The notes under the pieces are model-generated. The model did not search any database, had not been told where the DNA came from, and was given only the letters and a program-made list of their open reading frames with translations. The translations under genes and the position numbers were made by a program. A stretch of 10,254 nt of DNA. Origin: Candidatus Omnitrophota bacterium (GTDB lineage: Bacteria > Ratteibacteria > UBA8468 > B48-G9 > DSTR01). The stretch is taken from positions 1 through 10,254 of the forward strand of contig JAMWDF010000072.1 in the NCBI GenBank assembly GCA_023818865.1, given 5' to 3'. Below, piece by piece: positions 6,979 through 10,254 of this stretch (within the stretch, counting starts at the first letter, position 1; each line of letters opens with the position of its first letter).

Positions 6979-6987
6979 CACCTCCTT
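6979..6987 (-). promoter_or_regulatory. Strong ribosome binding site fixing the PIG-L gene start
   Basis: The minus strand reads AAGGAGGTG, an almost full anti-16S match, with the GGAGG core 5 nt before ATG 6975. This decides the start against upstream in-frame codons. Confidence 0.85.
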
Positions 6988-7002
6988 GAATCTTAGGGAC
7001 AG

Positions 7003-7029
7003 AGTATAACGAGCGGAGAGGTAAGTCAA
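7003..7029 (-). promoter_or_regulatory. Predicted promoter for the PIG-L deacetylase gene
   Basis: On the minus strand, TTGACT (7029..7024, 5/6) and TATACT (7008..7003, 5/6) are good boxes separated by 15 nt, which is shorter than the preferred 17. The start point would be near 6996, with a leader of about 20 nt that contains the strong ribosome binding site. The boxes are seen directly; activity is inferred. Confidence 0.5.
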
Positions 7030-7038
7030 GATTCTTGA
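7026..7038. repeat. 13-nt dyad between divergent -35 boxes
   Basis: TCAAGATTCTTGA is a perfect inverted repeat: 6-nt arms around a central T. It lies between the two back-to-back promoters and contributes the TTGA half of each -35 box. It could be an operator for a dimeric regulator, or simply the by-product of two symmetrical -35 elements placed close together. Confidence 0.35.
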
Positions 7039-7063
7039 AGTTAATTTGTTACCAGGATAAAAT
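7035..7063 (+). promoter_or_regulatory. Predicted promoter for the rhomboid-uvrB operon, possibly giving a leaderless mRNA
   Basis: TTGAAG (7035-7040, 4/6) is followed after 17 nt by TAAAAT (7058-7063, 5/6). Initiation 6-8 nt beyond the -10 box would fall at about 7069-7071, only 2-4 nt before the rhomboid ATG at 7073. No Shine-Dalgarno sequence sits at normal spacing before that ATG; the nearest, AGGA at 7054-7057, is 15 nt away and inside the promoter. Confidence 0.5.
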
Positions 7064-7072
7064 AACATTAAA

Positions 7073-8227
7073 ATGTTCCTCTTCCTACCGGTGCGAGATG
7101 AATACGGAGTGAAAAGATTCCCCGTGGTAGTCTTACTAATCATTCTTGCCAACTGTGGGATTTACTTTGCCTTTGCTTTTAGCCCCGAGGTTTATAAGGA
7201 AATTGTTCTCCATTATGGTTTCACTCCAGCCCGGTTTGCGCCAGTGACCTTACTTACCTCCCTGTTTCTTCATGGAGGCCTGTTTCATCTCGCTTCCAAT
7301 ATGTGGTTTCTCTGGTTGATGGGAGATAACCTTGAAGATAGATGGGGCCGGGTCCAGTTCTTGTTATTCTATCTGACAGCCGGAATTTTTTCTTCTTTGC
7401 TTTACTCAGTGATGATTCCAGAGAAGCACACCACCATCCCCACCATCGGGGCTTCCGGTGCTATTTCCGGGGTAATGGGCGCCTATGCTGTCCTTTTTCC
7501 CAGAAGCCGGATTACCTTCAAATACCTGGCTTTTTTCTTACTGTTTTTCCGCTGGGGAGAATTTGAACTTTATGCCAGTTTATGGTTGGCATTATGGTTT
7601 ATTCAACAGGCAATTTATAGCTATCTGGTGGCCAGGGAAATCGCCTTAAGTTCGGTAGCTTTTGCCGCTCATTTTGCTGGGTTTGTTTTCGGGGCAATTG
7701 TGGCCATCGGAGTGCGTCTCTTTCAAGAGGCCCGCCACCGCAGTCTGGTGGAAACTGGCCGGTATGCCCTTCAGGAATTTCTGGGTCCGGCTGTCCAAGC
7801 AACTAAATTGCTGGGAGAAGTGGCCCCTGATTTAAGAAAAATTGAGGAAGAGATGGAAGAAGACCGGGTGGGAGCGAGCGAACTCTATGAAAAGTTGCTT
7901 CAACTGGAGCCTTTGGCGACCTTACCGGAGAAAGTTCAGTTTCAGCTGGCCCAATCATTGGAACGGCAGGGAAAGAGGGATAGTGCAATTACCGCCTATA
8001 AGAACTTTATCCGGAGTTACCCTTGCAGCAAACTGGCTGATAACGCTCTGTTTACAGTGGGAAAATACCTGCTAGAAAAAGGAGACTACGAGGGAGCAAA
8101 GAATGCCCTGCGCCAGATCGTCATTTTCTATCCTTATAGCGACATCTATGAAGAAGCAAAGTACTTTCTGGAAAAGGAACTGCCAGAGAGGATAGCTAGT
8201 GGTTTTCAACACGACGCGGGATTGTGA
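7073..8227 (+). CDS. Rhomboid family intramembrane serine protease with C-terminal TPR-like repeats
   Basis: Rhomboids cleave transmembrane substrates within the lipid bilayer using a Ser-His dyad. In this 384-residue protein the N-terminus has the familiar cytoplasmic PVRDEYGVKRFP stretch (6-17) before the first helix. LFLHGGLFHLASNMWFLW (64-81) carries the conserved H67, H72 and N76. The catalytic serine is S128 in GASGAISG (126-133), and the catalytic histidine is H200 in AAHFAGFVFG (198-207). About six or seven helices end near 216. Residues 255-370 are soluble and helical, with two visible TPR/YbgF-like units, around ERQGKRDSAITAYKNFIRSY (297-316) and LEKGDYEGAKNALRQIVIFY (334-353), which suggest protein binding. 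The start at ATG 7073 fits the family N-terminus but has no proper ribosome binding site. It lies 9 nt upstream of uvrB in the same direction. Confidence 0.9.
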   Translation: MFLFLPVRDEYGVKRFPVVVLLIILANCGIYFAFAFSPEVYKEIVLHYGFTPARFAPVTLLTSLFLHGGLFHLASNMWFLWLMGDNLEDRWGRVQFLLFYLTAGIFSSLLYSVMIPEKHTTIPTIGASGAISGVMGAYAVLFPRSRITFKYLAFFLLFFRWGEFELYASLWLALWFIQQAIYSYLVAREIALSSVAFAAHFAGFVFGAIVAIGVRLFQEARHRSLVETGRYALQEFLGPAVQATKLLGEVAPDLRKIEEEMEEDRVGASELYEKLLQLEPLATLPEKVQFQLAQSLERQGKRDSAITAYKNFIRSYPCSKLADNALFTVGKYLLEKGDYEGAKNALRQIVIFYPYSDIYEEAKYFLEKELPERIASGFQHDAGL

Positions 8228-8236
8228 GGAGCAGTG

Positions 8237-10254
8237 ATGAGTGAGTTTCGTCTGATTTCTGATTTCCAGCCAGCCGGTGACCAACCCCAGGCAATTGAGC
8301 AACTGGTGAAAAATCTTAAGCAGGGAGAACGATACCAGACTCTGTTGGGGGTTACCGGAAGTGGCAAGACCTACACCATGGCCCGGGTCATCTTAGCGGT
8401 CAACCGTCCCACCCTAGTGATTTCTCACAACAAGACCTTGGCGGCTCAGTTATTTGGCGAATTTCGGCAGTTTTTCCCTGGCAATCGGGTACGCTACTTC
8501 GTGAGTTACTATGATTATTACCAGCCAGAAGCCTATATTCCGGAGACGGATACCTATATAGAAAAGGATGCGGCGATCAATGATGACATCGATCGGTTGC
8601 GCCTGGCAGCTACCAGCGCTGTCCTTTCAGCTAGGGATGTCATTGTTGTGGCCAGTGTCTCCTGTATCTATCCCATTGGGAGCCCCGAAGATCACCGGGC
8701 AATGATGCTGAAGGTCACCTCTGGCCAGAAACTTGGCCGGCGGTCTATTCTCAGCCGCCTGGTAGAAATTCAGTATCAACGGAACGATTTTGATCTGAAG
8801 AGGGGCTGTTTCCGAGTGAGAGGCCAGAACGTGGAGATTGTTCCAGCCTACGAAGAAACAGGGTTGCGTTTAACCCTTAATGATGATACGGTGGGACAGA
8901 TAGAAAGGTTTGACCTCCTCACCGGTAAAGGCATAGAAAAGATAGAAGAAATAGATATTTATCCAGCCAAACATTTTGTCACCCCGAGAGAAAAATTGGA
9001 ACAGGCGATGGCAAGCATTCGGGAGGAACTGAAAGAAAGGTTAGAAGAACTGAAGAGGCAGGGCAAGAATCTGGAAGCGGAAAGGTTAAAATCCCGGACC
9101 GAATATGACCTGGAAATGTTGGCTGAACTGGGTTACTGTCATGGAATAGAAAACTATAGCCGGCATCTCGCTGGCCGACTGCCCGGAGAAAGACCGGAAG
9201 TGCTGCTGGACTATTTCCCGGATGATTATTTGATTTTCATTGATGAGTCTCATGTTACTGTCCCCCAGTTGCGGGGGATGTACCACGGTGATCGTTCCCG
9301 GAAAGAAACCTTGGTAGAGTTTGGCTTTCGCTTGCCTTCGGCTTTAGATAACCGCCCGCTGCGGTTTGAAGAGTTTGAAAAACTGGTAAACCAGGTAATT
9401 CTTGTTTCCGCCACCCCAGGACCTTATGAACTGGCCAGGTGCGGGGTAAGAAGAATAGGGGAATCTTCCCCGTTGGTAGCCGAGCAGATTATTCGGCCTA
9501 CCGGGCTGGTTGATCCTCCTATCACTGTTCGTCCGAGCAAAAATCAGATAGATGATCTGATCAGTCGAATTCAGGATAGAGTTAGGAAAAAACAGCGAAC
9601 ACTGGTAATTACTGTCTCCAAACATTTGGCTGAGGAAATTGCTGAGTATCTTAAAGATTTCAAGATTAAGGTGCACTACCTTCACTATGAAATTGATACC
9701 CTGGAAAGAGTAGAGATTCTGAAAGGACTTAGGGAAGCCAAGTTTGAGGTTCTGGTAGGCATCAATCTTCTCCGGGAGGGCCTTGACTTACCAGAAGTAA
9801 GCTTGGTGGCTATCCTTGATGCCGATAAAGAGGGCTTTTTGCGCTCAGAAACCTCGCTCATCCAGATTGCTGGACGGGCGGCCAGGAGTGTTGACGGAGA
9901 AGTGGTGATGTATGCCGATAGAATAACGCCGGCGATGGAGGCCGCCATCCGAGAGACTGAACGGAGGCGAACCCTGCAGATGGAATACAACCGAAAACAC
10001 AACATTACTCCTAAAACGGTGAAAAAACCTATTCACCAAACCTTGGCTGAAATCATCGGTTCCAAGAAAAAAGACCAAGAAAAGCTGGTAAGGGAAGAGG
10101 AGGAATTTTACGGCAAGGATGTGGCCAGACTCATTCGGATTCTGGACAAAAAGATGATGGCTGCGGCTAAACGCTTAGATTTTGAAGAAGCAATCTATTA
10201 CCGGGACAAGCTGAAAAAGAAAAGGGAGAGAAGGAAAAGCACATGCCTAAAGGA
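8237..10254 (+). CDS. uvrB: Excinuclease ABC subunit UvrB (3' end beyond the window)
   Basis: UvrB is the damage-verifying helicase of nucleotide excision repair. It receives lesions from UvrA and recruits UvrC. I translated the frame end to end: 672 codons with no stop or frameshift, still open at the window edge. Bacterial UvrB is usually about 660-680 residues, so little is missing. Motifs in order are Walker A GVTGSGKT (38-45), the aromatic beta-hairpin YYDYYQPEAYIP (91-102), Walker B DESH (336-339), SATPG (391-395), GINLLREGLDLPEV (508-521), motif VI QIAGRAAR (543-550) and the C-terminal UVR domain (about 626-665) ending near FEEAIYYRDKL. The ATG at 8237 has GAGGAG (8226-8231) 5 nt upstream and lies 9 nt after the rhomboid stop, so the two genes are probably co-transcribed. 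Small departures, such as LHYEID (482-487) where LHSDID is usual, are compatible with function. Confidence 0.97.
   Translation, partial: MSEFRLISDFQPAGDQPQAIEQLVKNLKQGERYQTLLGVTGSGKTYTMARVILAVNRPTLVISHNKTLAAQLFGEFRQFFPGNRVRYFVSYYDYYQPEAYIPETDTYIEKDAAINDDIDRLRLAATSAVLSARDVIVVASVSCIYPIGSPEDHRAMMLKVTSGQKLGRRSILSRLVEIQYQRNDFDLKRGCFRVRGQNVEIVPAYEETGLRLTLNDDTVGQIERFDLLTGKGIEKIEEIDIYPAKHFVTPREKLEQAMASIREELKERLEELKRQGKNLEAERLKSRTEYDLEMLAELGYCHGIENYSRHLAGRLPGERPEVLLDYFPDDYLIFIDESHVTVPQLRGMYHGDRSRKETLVEFGFRLPSALDNRPLRFEEFEKLVNQVILVSATPGPYELARCGVRRIGESSPLVAEQIIRPTGLVDPPITVRPSKNQIDDLISRIQDRVRKKQRTLVITVSKHLAEEIAEYLKDFKIKVHYLHYEIDTLERVEILKGLREAKFEVLVGINLLREGLDLPEVSLVAILDADKEGFLRSETSLIQIAGRAARSVDGEVVMYADRITPAMEAAIRETERRRTLQMEYNRKHNITPKTVKKPIHQTLAEIIGSKKKDQEKLVREEEEFYGKDVARLIRILDKKMMAAAKRLDFEEAIYYRDKLKKKRERRKSTCLK
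10243..10254 (+). CDS. Possible start of a downstream gene overlapping uvrB (partial)
   Basis: An ATG at 10243 lies out of frame with uvrB and is preceded by AAGGA (10231-10235) at a 7-nt spacing. Only four codons (MPKG) are in the window. uvrB should end just past the edge, so an overlapping next gene fits the dense packing here. An MPK start is seen in many UvrA proteins and uvrA can follow uvrB, but four residues cannot identify it. Confidence 0.3.

Noticed and set aside
6976..7152. N-terminal extension of the PIG-L frame up to 7152
   Set aside because: It would overlap the rhomboid coding region and its promoter. The strong ribosome binding site and the position of the HPDD motif fix the start at 6975.
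9086..10078. Several minus-strand open frames of 66-113 codons
   Set aside because: They lie opposite the intact uvrB frame, have no recognisable family features, and are shadows of its codon usage.
1..10254. CRISPR arrays, insertion sequences, tRNA or rRNA genes, riboswitches, toxin-antitoxin or defence genes
   Set aside because: I saw none. The window is densely filled with recognisable genes, and the only intergenic gaps near 100 bp are explained by divergent promoters.

Overview
The window is a compact stretch of bacterial chromosome. It is almost fully coding, moderate in GC, and has no mobile elements, CRISPR arrays, tRNAs or rRNAs that I can see. rsmI and uvrB mark it as bacterial. 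The archaeal-type, cofactor-independent phosphoglycerate mutase and the Rnf electron-transport cluster suggest an anaerobic or fermentative bacterium, perhaps from a poorly cultured phylum. I cannot place it more precisely from sequence alone.

Region 1 (1-840, minus strand): rsmI, a 16S rRNA 2'-O-methyltransferase, is followed by the first 21 codons of a probable membrane-anchored or exported protein that runs off the left edge. Region 2 (841-932) is a divergent intergenic gap in which a minus-strand promoter (rsmI) and a plus-strand promoter (apgM) overlap.

Region 3 (933-6157, plus strand) is one tight operon, apgM-rnfC-rnfD-rnfG-rnfE-rnfA. Every junction is a 1-nt gap or an overlap. RnfC should exchange electrons with NAD. 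RnfD and RnfG carry the covalent-FMN motifs. RnfE and RnfA supply the paired membrane cysteines. Together they form a membrane complex that couples ferredoxin:NAD+ electron transfer to Na+ or H+ translocation. The ferredoxin-side subunit, rnfB, normally follows rnfA but is absent here: a convergent gene begins 14 bp after rnfA.

Region 4 (6172-6975, minus strand) is a PIG-L/LmbE-family zinc deacetylase with its own promoter and a strong ribosome binding site. Region 5 (6976-7072) is a second divergent promoter region, with a 13-nt dyad between back-to-back -35 boxes.

Region 6 (7073-10254, plus strand) is a rhomboid intramembrane protease with a C-terminal TPR-like extension. It may be translated from a nearly leaderless transcript. 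After 9 nt comes uvrB, the damage-recognition helicase of nucleotide excision repair, open to the right edge. A further start codon with a good ribosome binding site overlaps the 3' end of uvrB.

Most of the window is ordinary housekeeping and energy metabolism. I found no convincing undescribed system. The points most worth checking are the missing rnfB, the glycolytic gene fused into the Rnf operon, the rhomboid-TPR protein and the architecture of the two divergent promoter regions.
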